Part shown: piece by piece, positions 1 through 9,762 of the stretch
Layout of the letters: each line of letters starts with the position of its first letter
Position numbering within the stretch: position 1 is the stretch's first letter
From: Misgurnus anguillicaudatus
Taxonomy: Eukaryota > Chordata > Actinopteri > Cypriniformes > Cobitidae
Reading direction: 5' to 3'
NCBI RefSeq assembly: GCF_027580225.2
Contig: NC_073352.2
Location: 29,816,001 to 29,880,000 of the forward strand
DNA: 64,000 nucleotides
Notes under the pieces: model-generated
Told to the model about the DNA's origin: nothing
Seen by the model: only the letters and a program-made list of their open reading frames with translations
The model's database searches: none
Position numbers and translations under genes: made by a program

Positions 1-678
1 CTCAGAGGATGGGACACTGCTAACTCAAAGCATTTACTCGCTCGGCCCGTCTTCACACGGCATCATTCTGGTTTTGCTCTGTGGAGTAAACACATGCATT
101 TGCTATTCATTTTCAAAAGCAACACCGTTTCCCCTTGTAGAAATGCTTTGCAGTAGTGTGTGACTCCTGGAAAGGGAGTGGGCTGTGGTCTGGTTCCATC
201 TTTTTGAAGTTCACAGAAGCAATAATGTGACGGCCAGACGTTGGATCTGGGCAGGAAGTCATCTGTATCAGCACTTAGCAGTCATTTTTCACCCGTTTCC
301 ATTGTAAGTTCAGGATTTTCTTCCTATAGACTAATATTCCACTCTGACGGAAAGAAAATGTCATCCGAGCATCGAGGTTTTGTTGACTTCTGCTCTGTTT
401 GTGATGTTGTGGTGTTTGCGTAGAGCTCTTTACTTTACAGCATCTTTGCACTTTTTGAATCTCCTCTGAGACTTTTCTTCTGCACAGGACTCATAAACCA
501 CCTAGAAGACAGGAAAGGATGTGGTTTACTCAAAGCATCCATATTTTTTGTTGCTTCAGTGTTTGAGTAGAATCCACAATATCTTAACTAATGAAGCGAA
601 GGAATCTGTGTTTTTATTGACCCTGTCCTTACAGAGACATTAAATTAATGTTAATCAAAGACATGTATGATCCATATG
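1..678 (+). other. fat4: fat4 intron, no recognised content
   Basis: The window starts within an intron of fat4. I see no exon-like reading frame with splice sites, no terminal inverted repeats and no RNA gene here. The short open frame at 241-423 lacks flanking splice signals and any Fat-like residues. Confidence 0.6.
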
Positions 679-978
679 TGTCCCTGGCCCACAAAACCAG
701 TCATATGGGTCAATTGTTTAAAATTGAGATTTATAATAAATAAATAGGCTTTCCATTGATGTATGGTTTGTAAGGATAGGGCAATATTTGGACAATATAT
801 GCCACTACTTGAAAATCTGGAATTTGAGGTGCAAAAAAATAAAAATATTGAGAAAATCACCTTTAAAGTTGTCCAAATGAAGTCTTTAGCGACACATATT
901 ACTAGTGATAAATAATGTTTATTATATATTTACGGTAGGAAATTGACAATTGAAATCTTCAAGTAACATGATCTTTAC
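679..978 (+). mobile_element. Truncated GTGACCC-type interspersed repeat
   Basis: The segment starts with a diverged form of the terminus GTGACCCTG-ACCACAAA and shares several blocks with the inverted copy at 5759-6100, including the stretches around CTGGAATTTGAGG, ATTGAGAAAATCAC and TTTACGGTAGGAAATT. The right half is missing: the copy stops exactly where the TTAA-AGGAATAG element begins. It is a non-coding, non-autonomous DNA element by inference, lying in a fat4 intron. Confidence 0.6.
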
Positions 979-1374
979 TTAAAGGAATAGTCTACTCATT
1001 TTCAATATTAAAATATGTTATTACCTTAACTAAGAATTGTTGATACATCCCTCTATCATCTGTGTGTGTGCACGTAAGCGCTGGAGCGCGCTGCGACGCT
1101 TCGATAGCATTTAGCTTAGCCCCATACATTCAATGGTACCATTTAGAGATAAAGTTAGAAGTGACCAAACACATCAACGTTTTTCCTATTTAAGACGAGT
1201 AGTTATACGAGCAAGTTTGGTGGTACAAAATAAAACGTAGCGCTTTTCTAAGCGGATTTAAAAGAGGAACTATATTTTATGGTGTAATAGCACTTTTGGG
1301 AGTACTTCGACTCGGCGCAGTAACACCCTCCCTCTCCCATTATGAGAGTGAGAAGGGGAGCGGACTTTTCAGGC
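979..1374 (+). mobile_element. TTAA-AGGAATAG element, left half only
   Basis: This closely matches the left arm of the complete foldback element at 2330-3042, from TTAAAGGAATAGTC to the GGGGAGCGGA-TTTTCAGGCGAG centre. The right arm is absent. The copy is joined directly to the tail of another family at 1375-1439, so this is a deletion or recombination product of two repeats. Confidence 0.7.
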
Positions 1375-1439
1375 GAGTTTTATGCAAATGTTTTTTCTTA
1401 ATTGAGGAGATAACTTGTCAATGGCAGGGAAAGAGTTAA
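1375..1439 (+). mobile_element. 3' end fragment of the TTAACTCTTTCC family
   Basis: About 65 bp carry the right end of the 510-bp TTAA family (ATGCAAATG, then TCTTAATTGA-GAGATAAC, then GGCAGGGAAAGAGTTAA). The intact copy at 6194-6706 shows the same end. The body is missing. Confidence 0.7.
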
Positions 1440-1807
1440 AAACTGGGTCGCAGGATGAGTTAAGGAAAATGTTATTAAAATTATTAACCACTTCAGGTGC
1501 ATAAATGTTTAATAAATGTTTGAAATTAATAAGAACACATGAATCAATCCTTACCATCAACACTGAGAGAGGTGCGGTCGTAACGCGGTGACAGGCATCA
1601 CAGGCTGGGTTTACACTTTGCATTAACATGCGATCACGGTGATCCGATCACGCAGATCGGATCATCAGTATATCAGGACACGGTGTGTTTACATTTGTCC
1701 ACATCAAAGTGGCTTCTGTATCCGGATGTGTGAATCGTGCGGGGAGACGTGCTGAATGAATAGCTGTCAATCAAAATGGGTACAACTGTCTTTAGCCACA
1801 TGATGTA

Positions 1808-2066
1808 CACTGTAAAAAATACTTTGCTGCCTTAAAATTTTTTGTTAAATCAACTCAGATTTACAAGTCATGTCAACAGAAATGAGTTGTCACAACTTAT
1901 AAAATAAAGTTGAGTAAAGTCAACTTAATTTTATAAGTTATAACTACTCACCTGTAGTTATAACAACTCCTCTCTAGTCAAGATAAATAATAGTAAGTTG
2001 AAATGACTTGTAAATCCGAGTTGATTCAACAAAAAATTTAAATGCAGAAAAGTATTTTTTACAGTG
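1808..2066. mobile_element. CACTGTAAAAAA-type foldback MITE
   Basis: The ends are CACTGTAAAAAATAC and GTATTTTTTACAGTG (inverted). The inner arms CAACTCAGATTTACAAGTCAT and its complement form an imperfect palindrome. A related copy lies at 25310-25562. The CACTG termini suggest a hAT-like non-autonomous element; I could not see an 8-bp duplication. Confidence 0.6.
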
Positions 2067-2329
2067 CGTAAGAAGTAATGTAATTTACAAACACATATGT
2101 AACTTTGCATAAAACCAACACTGAATAAATGTATTTGGTTAATGTTATTATGCTTGTACGTGCTTTAAAGTAACTTAAAATGTGTTAAATGAGACAGAAA
2201 AGCGCAACATTCACGTTGATATGTCGCCATGGAAACTCAAACATTATAACGATCGTGAATTCTGCCATTAAATATTAAATCTCTCTACGAATAGTTGTAA
2301 CATATTAAACATATGCCCGAATAACTTAA

Positions 2330-3042
2330 AGGAATAGTCTACTCATTTTCAATATTAAAATATGTTATTACCTTAACTAAGAATTGTTGATACATCCCTC
2401 TATCATCTGTGTGTGTGCACGTAAGCGCTGGAGCGCGCTGCGACGCTACGATAGCATTTAGCTTAGCCCCATTCATTCAATTGTACCATTTAGAGATAAA
2501 GTTAGAAGTGACCAAACACATCAACGTTTTTCCTATTTAAGACGAGTAGTTATACGAGCAAGTTTGGTGGTACAAAATAAAACGTAGCGCTTTTCTAATC
2601 GGATTTAAATGAGGAACTATATTTTATGGCGTAATAACACTTTTGTGAGTACTTCGACTCAGCGCAGTAACACCCTCCCTCTCCCATTATGAGAGTGAGA
2701 AGGGGAGCGGATTTTTCAGGCGAGTTGAAGTACTCCCAAAAGTGCTATTACGCCATAAAATATAGTTCCTCTTTTAAATCCGCTTAGAAAAGCACTACGT
2801 TTTATTTTGTACCATCAAACCTGCTCGCACAACTTACTCGTCCCAAATAGGAAAAACGTTGATGTGTCTGGTCACTTCTAACTTGGTACCATTGAATGAA
2901 TGGGGCTAAGCTAAATGCTATCGTAGCGTCGCAGCGCGCTCCAGCGCTTACGTGCACACACACAGATGATAGAGGGATGATTCAACAGTTCTTAGTTAAG
3001 GTAATAACATATTTTAATATTGAAAATGAGTAGACTATTCCT
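2330..3042. mobile_element. TTAA-AGGAATAG foldback element, complete
   Basis: A long imperfect palindrome flanked by TTAA on both sides (2326-2329 and 3043-3046). Both arms are over 300 bp and carry AGGAATAGTCTACTCATTTT, then the GCGCTGGAGCGCGCTGCGACG block, then AAAACGT and AGGAACTATATTTTATGG. It has no coding potential. The transcript would fold into a long hairpin. Fragments of the same family lie at 979-1374 and 32105-32196. Confidence 0.75.
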
Positions 3043-3412
3043 TTAAATACAGTCAGCAGTGTTAAAATGCTTTTGTATATCGATTTATTAAGATACTTTT
3101 AAGCGTAGCTAGTATTGCTCCACAAATATGAATTTGTGCGTCTCTCACCTGCGCTCCATGACCTAACGTCCTTTATTTTTGACAGCTGTCAGTGAGAGGA
3201 GATGATAGTGGGCGGGGTTTTGTGTGACGTTGACCTGTAAATGCAGATATGATGGCTGGATTGCGTTAACATTACACTGAGATCCGATCACAAAGCGTCC
3301 TCGACTACGGATAACATTCCGATCACAGGCGCGTTTACACTTGTCTTTTCAATGTGTATGTGGACAACATCCGGATACAGGTCGCATGTTAATGCCAAGT
3401 GTAAACGCAGCC

Positions 3413-3996
3413 ATATGCGCACATGTTTGCTAACGTCGAGATGAGATGATAGGGGACAGATGCCTTTTTTTGTCTCCCAAGTTCACAACAATTTAATAAA
3501 AGGGCTACAAAACTGTCAGTTGTAATGCATTATGATATTTTGGCATTATATGAGACAGCAAGTGCGCCACACATGTTTAACACAGATCTTTCAAGTATGT
3601 ATCCTCATGAAAATAATGCATAGCTTACAATTAAAAACTTTATAATTAAAGAAGAGATAATTGTGTGATATGTGCTCAGGAGATTGTGATTGGCTGTTAA
3701 TTGTGGGGTTGCTGGTAGTGGGGTGCAGCGTGCTGGAAAGAGAGATTGTGCGTTAGTAAAATGAAGCCAGAAATGTTCATCAAGTTGTCTACTCTGTATC
3801 ATGACAGAACATATATATATATTTTTTTTAATTATCTAATGAGAACTTATTCATTCTTGCGATGAAATAACAAATTATGCAGAATCACAAAATAATGTGC
3901 CATTTCTTTGGATTTTCCGCTGTGTTCCTCATGAACAACTGGAGGTACTGCTAAACAATCACCTTATGATTTGGGTCTGGTTAAATTGAAATTATA
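3413..3996. other. fat4: fat4 intron, no recognised content
   Basis: AT-rich intron sequence. I saw no exon, terminal repeat or RNA gene. The frame at 3605-3802 on the minus strand has no recognisable product. Confidence 0.5.
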
Positions 3997-4000
3997 TTAA

Positions 4001-4378
4001 AGGTGCAGTGTGTAATTTTTAGAAGGATCTCTTGAAAGAAATGCAAAATAATATACAAAACTATATTGTCAGGGGTGTATAAAGACCTTTTAAAATGAAC
4101 CGTTATGTTTTTATAACCTTAGAATGAGACGTTTTTATCTACATACACAGAGGGTCCCCTTACATGGAAGTCGCCATTTTGTGCCGCCATGTTTTACAGA
4201 AGCCCTTAACGGACAAACCTTTTTACTAAGTTATCTCCGACGATGAAATGTTTGTCCGGTGGTGGCTATCGTAGCTTCTTTATGCATTTCAAAAGCGAAG
4301 GTTGGGCAGTGGACTGAGCCGTTGGTTGCAATTTGCAACCTCACCACTAGATGCCGCTAAAATGTACACACTGCACCT
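4001..4378 (+). mobile_element. TTAA-AGGTGCAG element, copy 1
   Basis: Ends AGGTGCAGTGTGTAA and TGTACACACTGCACCT are flanked by TTAA at 3997-4000 and 4379-4382. Internal words such as CACCACTAGATGCCGCTAA and CCCCTTACATGGAAG are shared with four more copies in the window. It is non-coding and lies about 110 bp upstream of a fat4 exon. Confidence 0.8.
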
Positions 4379-4491
4379 TTAAATAATATTGAAATATTGA
4401 AGGTGAGACATTATACTACATTAGAGGTGGACTGCACTATCATCTGCACTTTTGTAGCTGTCTGTTCACCTGTCTGTCTGTTCTGTTAAAG

Positions 4492-4577
4492 GCGGCGTCT
4501 CTCACTGTTGACCTCTGTGGAGAGGAACAGGAACCAGGATACTGTGCCGTGAGCAATGTGGCCGTTAATACAGACTG
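4492..4577 (+). CDS. fat4: fat4 exon (laminin-G 1, part)
   Basis: 86-bp internal exon, preceded by a pyrimidine-rich tract and AG at 4490-4491 and followed by the donor GTAAGA at 4578. It translates as AASLTVDLCGEEQEPGYC and on to NTDW, with the tryptophan codon split over the intron. The match is to the end of the first laminin-G domain of vertebrate FAT4. It is the most upstream exon I can support; the cadherin repeats encoded further 5' are outside the window. The exact 5' edge rests on the splice consensus alone. Confidence 0.85.
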
Positions 4578-4866
4578 GTAAGAAATACCCAAATTGCTGT
4601 AGACTGCCCAATGATATTCAACATGACATCAAACACATTTCTGGTCAAATGAATGATTCGTCAAAGTGCATGCTTTTTAGGTTTCATCAGTAGTCTTAAC
4701 TTGCGACCTCTGAAACACAGATTTACAATCTAGTCTGGCACTTAAATTTTTCCTCAATATGTATGTTGTTTCAGTCCAATTCACATTAGATTATGTAAAC
4801 CTTTTTTGATATAACAGAATAATTATCTGTCTTATTATGATGTTGTCTACCATGTGTGCCGTCCAG

Positions 4867-5046
4867 GATTCTGGACGTTCAGCCGAACCGTCTGTCTGTC
4901 GGAGGCGTTCGTTCAATCGAAGCTCTCCTGCATCGTAAAGGTCAGGTGGCCACGCATGACTTCGTTGGTTGCATCATGGAGTTTGCGGTGAACGGGCGAC
5001 CTCTGGAGCCATCTCAAGCTTTAGCTTCACACGGCGTCCTCGATAG
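4867..5046 (+). CDS. fat4: fat4 exon (laminin-G 1, end)
   Basis: 180-bp exon between the acceptor TGCCGTCCAG and the donor AG-GTCTGT. With the previous exon it reads W-ILDVQPNRLSVGG, then HDFVGCIMEFAVNGRPLEPS and ASHGVLD, and the last codon is split (AG/A, Arg). FVGCIMEFAVNG is the conserved C-terminal strand and cysteine of a laminin-G fold, which mediates extracellular protein contact. The residues closely match FAT4 orthologues. The open frame continues past 5046 into the intron, but the in-frame join to 5306 and the homology show that it ends here. Confidence 0.93.
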
Positions 5047-5305
5047 GTCTGTTACCGAAAATACACACCACACTTTAAATCCCTCAGTCACAGTAATTCA
5101 GTCTTGTCAGTCCCGTGGCCTCAGGCCTTATTATCATGGCATTTCAGCGTTGTGAAACAGGTTTTTATGTGACCTCAGATGGCTGCTGCACTACCGGAAT
5201 GTAAACATTCATGTTGGCGTCTGCAGTCTTGACCGCTTGGCCCTTGGACTTTGTTGAGATTCTTTCAGCTGTTTTTACAGTTCATGGGTTTCTTTTTGTC
5301 CACAG

Positions 5306-5430
5306 ATGTCCCAGGTTAGAGGGTGCTTGTGCTTCTGAGCCCTGTAGACACGGCGGTACCTGTCTGGACATGTGGTCATGGAGACAGTGCCAGTGTGCCG
5401 AGGGATTCACTGGATCCTCCTGTGACAAAT
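5306..5430 (+). CDS. fat4: fat4 exon (EGF-like module)
   Basis: 125-bp exon after TTTTTGTCCACAG and before the donor GTGAGT. It encodes CPRLEGACASEPCRHGGTCL, then DMWSWRQCQCAEGFTGSSCDK. The six cysteines in EGF spacing lie between the two laminin-G domains. The phase is kept on both sides: the arginine codon is completed at the start, and a tyrosine codon is shared with the next exon. In FAT4 this EGF sits in the membrane-proximal extracellular part. Confidence 0.93.
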
Positions 5431-5489
5431 GTGAGTATTTCAGGTGTCAAACCTGAGACAAAAGCTTGGTATGATATTGGGTAAAATAA

Positions 5490-5546
5490 TTAAAGGCGGG
5501 GTGCATGATAAAAAAACACTTTGGAAAAGGGAGTCGGGCCGAGTAC
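5490..5546 (+). mobile_element. TTAA-AGGCGGAG-like fragment
   Basis: ATTAAAGGCGGGGTGCATGA, then GGAAAAGGGAGTCGGGCCGA and ACCAAAACACA, match the left end of the complete element at 42779-42994. Only the left end is present. Confidence 0.5.
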
Positions 5547-5758
5547 CAAAACACATTGAAAATGTTAAATAAACAATAATTATAAAGAGAGCACATTGTT
5601 TCCAAATTTAAATAATTGGTGACACAGTAGTGAACAATTTTTGCTTTGTCTTTATTCAAAACTTTTTGGGGACCCCTTAGAACCTTCAGGGGTCCCAGGA
5701 CGCCAGTTTGAAACCCCTGCCTTATAACATACACATATACATACAAACATACACACAC

Positions 5759-6100
5759 GTGACCCTGTACCACAAAGTTATAAGTAGCATAGGTATATTT
5801 GTAGCAAGAGACAACGATACATTGTATGGGTCAAAATTATTTATTTTTTGTAATGCCAAAAATCATAAGGATATTAAGTAAATATCATTATCCATGAAGA
5901 TATTTTGTACATTTCCAACCGTAAATATGTAAAAATAAATGTATTTCTTTTTAGTAATATGCTAAGGACTTCATTGGACTTCATGTGATTTTCTCAATAT
6001 TTTTTTTTTTTTGCAGTCTCAGATTCCAGATTTTCAAATAGTTGCATCTTGGCCAAATATTGTCCTAAAGTTTATTTATTCATGATGCAGTCTGACATTT
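5759..6100 (-). mobile_element. GTGACCC-type repeat, second copy
   Basis: It begins GTGACCCTGTACCACAAAG and shares diverged, inverted blocks with the copy at 679-978 (for example TTCATGTGATTTTCTCAATATT and ATTCCAGATTTTCAAATAG). It is non-coding, lies in the fat4 intron between 5430 and 7677, and its right end is degraded. Confidence 0.6.
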
Positions 6101-6193
6101 TTGTTTTGGTTTTAAAACTATAAAATATAGTGGAGGACTTGCTTGATGTTAAAATAGTTATTAAGAGAGATAAAGTTCAGCACCTGATTTATG

Positions 6194-6706
6194 TTAACTC
6201 ATTCGCCGCCAGTCTTTTTTTGAAAAGTGGCTCGCCACCATTTTTTGTGATTTTCACAAAAGTTTCACAAAATGCCTTCCAGGAAAATTTTCTTTTAAAA
6301 ATATATAAACATACAAATATATCAAATGAAAGAACAGACCCTCTGCTTTCAAAACAAACAATAAACAAACGAACAAACAAAAACGGGAAAAAATTGTTTC
6401 ATCCCATCTATTTTTTTCTCTGCTTATAAACTCTTAAATGTGGGTGTTTTTCCTAAGATACGAAATTTTTAGCAAAAAGCTGAAATAATTGCATTTTTGT
6501 GAAGGAATTTTGTTAGAGATCAGATTCAGAATGATTGTCAAAACATACACAGAGTTTAAAATTAGTAAATACTTGGGTAAGTGTGCCATCAAGTGGATAA
6601 TCGCGGTATTACAGATTAACATAAAAACTCATTAGGAACACTTTTTTCATGCAAATGTTTTCTCTTAATTGACAAGATAACTTGTCAATGGCAGTGAAAG
6701 AGTTAA
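6194..6706 (+). mobile_element. TTAACTCTTTCCCCGCCA family MITE, complete copy
   Basis: 513 bp with TTAA at each end. The left terminus TTAACTCATTCGCCGCCAG and the right terminus GGCAGTGAAAGAGTTAA are imperfect inverted repeats. The body holds shared markers: AAAATGCCTTCCAGG, AAAATATATAAACATACAAA, an AAACAAACAA-rich run, ATAAACTCTTAAAT and AACATACACAGAGTTTAAAA. TTAA termini suggest a piggyBac- or Kolobok-like origin, by inference. It lies in a fat4 intron. At least six other complete, deleted or interrupted copies lie in the window. Confidence 0.75.
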
Positions 6707-6765
6707 AATAATTATAAAAGAGATACAGTTTGAGACCTGATTTATGTTAAAAGATTTATCTAGAG

Positions 6766-7055
6766 CAGTGGTTCCCAAACTTTTTCAGCGTGCGGCCCCC
6801 CTTGTGTACGGTGCATTCCTTCGCGGCCCCCCAAAGAAAATTTGTGACAAAAAACTGTTCTAAAACTCTAAAACATTTTAATAAAAAAAAAACAACACAT
6901 TAAATTATACAAAAAAGTGGTGCTTTTGGTTAGTAGCCTTATTTTTTTTAGGTTTAATTACACAGAATTCATGATAAATTAATGTATTTCATAAAATGCC
7001 ATAAAACTGGGGCCCCCCTGGCACCATCTCGCGGCCCCCAGTTTGAAAACCACTG
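6766..7055 (+). mobile_element. CAGTGGTTC hAT-like MITE, copy 1
   Basis: Termini CAGTGGTTCCCAAACT and GTTTGAAAACCACTG are flanked by the perfect 8-bp duplication ATCTAGAG (6758-6765 and 7056-7063). C-rich blocks near each end (GCGGCCCCCC, CTGGGGCCCCCCTGGCACCA) are shared with copies at 33962 and 35382. The termini and 8-bp duplication are diagnostic of the hAT superfamily. No transposase is encoded. Confidence 0.88.
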
Positions 7056-7676
7056 ATCTAGAGCACCAAGACATGAAACCGATCTTTCTTGTGCTGACTG
7101 ACAGGTCCGAAGCATGAACAGGCACGCGAGCGCACGACCATCATAGACATCTACACAGAATTACAGTATTAAAATGATCTATTTTGACAACAATTCACGG
7201 AGATATAATCTGTTATATCTTAAGTGAATGTTTAGTTAACTGTTGGGGAAATATATCTGATGTGTAACATTCTATTAGTTATTAGATTGCAGTAGATCTT
7301 AAAGCTATCTGTTTCAACGTCAATCAAACAATAAAAGAAAGAAAAAATGTTGAACATATATTTTTCCTATAGGTATTGTTTTTGACTCTTAGTTTTACCA
7401 GTGATTTAAAGTCTATATGCAGCAACTTTAAACAGGTTGGCTCTGTTATTTTTTTGTCAGATTCCACCTTTTTTTTTTGTAGAGAAAGTCAAAATATAAA
7501 AACAAATTTTTGAAAATTTGCTCATTCCGACTCAATTTGCCAGCACGGGTCACATATGTGAGGTTTAACGTATAGCTATGTGGATTTGGACCAATAAGAT
7601 TTCACCAAGAGAGATCAACAACATCTTCAGAATCACCTTTATTGCCTCTCTTTACATCTCGCTCTCCGTCTTTCAG

Positions 7677-7894
7677 ATATTACAGCAGATACGGCTCTCT
7701 CTCTGGATGGTTCTGGCCGTCTGGACTACAGTTTAAGTCAGAGCCGAAAGAGAGACGTATTGCTGTGGAGAGCCCTGCAGGACTCTAACCGACCCGACTC
7801 AGAATACAGCAGCCTGGAGCTGAAGTTCCGCACGCGCAGCGCTTCTGGAACACTGCTGCACGCACAGGAGAACTCAAACTACACAACCATAAGG
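7677..7894 (+). CDS. fat4: fat4 exon (laminin-G 2, first half)
   Basis: 218-bp exon between GTCTTTCAG and the donor GTACGA. It completes the split tyrosine and reads ITADTALSLDGSGRLDYSLS, later LELKFRTRSASGTLLHAQ and ENSNYTTIR. LELKFRTRS-GTLLH is the classic first strands of a laminin-G domain. It ends in phase 0. The intron before it (5431-7676) holds three mobile-element copies, but none touches a splice site. Confidence 0.93.
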
Positions 7895-8558
7895 GTACGA
7901 CACACAGTTGTGTGTGTGTTTGTGTGATTCTGGGCTGATGGCCAGCTGGCTGAACTCTCTCCCCCGCCTCTCCGTCCAGTCGTCTGCTGTGGCGTTCTGT
8001 ACGACTACTGAGGCCACAGAGAGCTACTACTCAACACACACGCGCACAAACACGACAACACACATGCACCGTATTTCACTGTAAAATGTCGGACATCTCC
8101 GATTTGTTCTCCAGAAATTGCTGCTGATCTTTATTTGGTTCATCTTGGCAAAACAGATTTTCCATGTCCAGATTTTGTAGGACTTTAAATCAGTTTCCTC
8201 TCAACTGCATGTTACGGGAGATCTTTTAAGATTGCTTTTCCATTCAGTAATGAATCCGTCAGATTTTTGCATGCAGATGTGTTTCTGATCATGAAAAACA
8301 CAGAGCGAGCAGACTACCTAAACAGCACAAGGAATCAAAGACGAGGTTTTCACAGCAAAAGCTGTCTTTTTAAATCTATACATTTTCACTGAAGATCAAA
8401 TGTATTTTACATATAAAGACTGATTTGAAGGCAGCTGACAATGTAGACCGCAGGACAGTAGGCTTTGGAAACATGTTTTTATCTTCTTCTGAAAAAAAAG
8501 CACATTTTTGGATAATTTATCATTTTCTTTCTTTCTGTCTTCACTATCTGTCTCTTAG

Positions 8559-8820
8559 CTGAAGAACGGTCTTCTGCAGTACGTGTCTGACGCTGGTGTG
8601 GCCGGTAAAGTGGAGAGGATTGTTGGAGATGTAGTTTTGTCTGATGCACAGTGGCATACGCTGAAGCTTCAGAGAAACGGATCGTCCACCGTCCTGCGCA
8701 TCGATGACTCCAGCTCTAGAGTCATTCTGCACAATACGCAGGACTTCGGAGGGATTGAAGTTCATACGCTCTCTCTGGGAGGAGTCCCGGGCCGAGTCGC
8801 CCAGCCGAAGGCCGCCCCAG
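8559..8820 (+). CDS. fat4: fat4 exon (laminin-G 2, second half)
   Basis: 262-bp exon after ATCTGTCTCTTAG and before G-GTAAGT. It encodes LKNGLLQYVSDAGVAGKVER, then LSDAQWHTLKLQRNGSSTVL, QDFGGIEVHTLSLGGVPG and KAAP. The WHTL/LSLGG pattern continues the second laminin-G domain. The last base starts a glycine codon finished in the terminal exon. The reading frame runs on into the intron to about 8885, but splicing at 8820 is supported by phase and homology. Confidence 0.93.
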
Positions 8821-8914
8821 GTAAGTTCAACACTTTACACCGATTCGCCCTCAACTGTATTTATGGTGTTTTAGCATTACTATAGACGATCAGTACTACA
8901 AAGTGTGTGCAAAC

Positions 8915-9548
8915 TTAACTCATTCCCCGCCAGCAATTTTTTTGAAAAGTTACCAGCCAGCATTTTTTGTGATTTTCACATAAGTTTTACAAAATGTCGT
9001 AGTGGGCAGCGCTCCGACATGTGGTGCTTTCGCACTTTTGGCGAGCCGAGTTCGATTCCTGGCTCGTGGTCATTTGCCGATCCCATACCCCTCTCTTCTC
9101 CATGTACTTTCCTGTCCTCTGCTTATTCACTGTTAAAAATAAAGGCAAAATGGCCAAAAAATATAACTTAAAAAAAAGTTTTACAAAATGCCTTCCAGGA
9201 AAATTTTCTTCTAAAAATATATAAACATACAAATATGTCAAATGAAATCTGCTTTCAAACAAACAATCAACAAACAAACAAACAAACAGGGAAAAACATT
9301 TCATCTTATCTATATTTTTTCTTCTTATAAACTCTTAAATATGGATATTTTTCAGTTTTTTTTTAGCAAAAAGCTGATATAATTGCATTTTTTGTGAAGG
9401 AATTTTGTTAGTGATGGCTTTAGTTTTTTTTTTCATAAATTGGGAGTGCGCGTGGATAATCGCAGTACTGCAGATAAACATAAAATTCATCAGGAAAACT
9501 TTATGCAAATTTTTTCTCTTAATTGACGAGATAACTGCTTGGGCTTAA
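8915..9548 (+). mobile_element. TTAACTCTTTCC family MITE with a SINE inserted
   Basis: The left end TTAACTCATTCCCCGCCAGC is at 8915. The body markers (AAAATGCCTTCCAGG, ATATATAAACATACAAATAT, ATAAACTCTTAAAT) follow, and TCTTAATTGACGAGATAACT is near the right end. The last few bases of the normal terminus are lost. It is interrupted at 8997-9175 by a SINE. It lies in the last fat4 intron. Confidence 0.72.
8997..9175 (+). mobile_element. tRNA-derived SINE with 15-bp target duplication
   Basis: About 180 bp flanked by a perfect 15-bp direct repeat, AAGTTTTACAAAATG, at 8982-8996 and 9176-9190. The inserted part carries a pol III B-box-like GAGTTCGATTCC at 9048-9059, a weak A-box region near its start (TAGTGGGCAGCG), and an A-rich 3' tail (AAATAAAGGCAAAATGGCC). 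This is the standard signature of a LINE-mobilised tRNA SINE. I cannot tell the parental tRNA by eye. Confidence 0.82.
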
Positions 9549-9626
9549 CTTAGCTTCTTCTTCTAGACGTTACATTAGAAATATGCTCGCTCATAATTAC
9601 GAGTCATAGACGAAGCAAAATTGACT

Positions 9627-9762
9627 GCTAATGCTATTGTGAATTATGTTATGCTATCTGTCGTTTTTCAGTGCGTTTAATGCTTAAAATAATGTAAAGC
9701 TGCTTTGAAACAATTGAGTATTGTGAAAAGCGCTATATAAATAAAATTGAATTGAATTGAAT
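9627..9762 (+). mobile_element. LINE 3' tail (5'-truncated)
   Basis: TAAAGCTGCTTTGAAACAAT, then GTGAAAAGCGCTATATAAAT and AAAATTGAATTGAATTGAAT: the 3' end and short tandem tail typical of a fish CR1/L2-group LINE. The same block appears inverted at 14631-14695 and 36186-36275. No coding part is left. It lies in the fat4 last intron. Confidence 0.72.

Larger units (their letters stand above)
1603..3412. mobile_element. 1.8-kb composite bounded by GGCTG(G/C)GTTTACACTT inverted repeats
   Basis: The left end reads GGCTGGGTTTACACTTTGCATTAACATGCGA. The right end is its imperfect reverse complement, at 3384-3412. Between them sit two independent short elements, at 1808-2066 and 2330-3042. The ends and the internal words GATCCGATCAC near both ends suggest one older foldback transposon later hit twice. 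No transposase is visible and I found no convincing target duplication. Confidence 0.5.

Noticed and set aside
9048..9059. B-box-like GAGTTCGATTCC as a functional tRNA gene
   Set aside because: It lies inside a SINE with a target duplication; no cloverleaf can be drawn.
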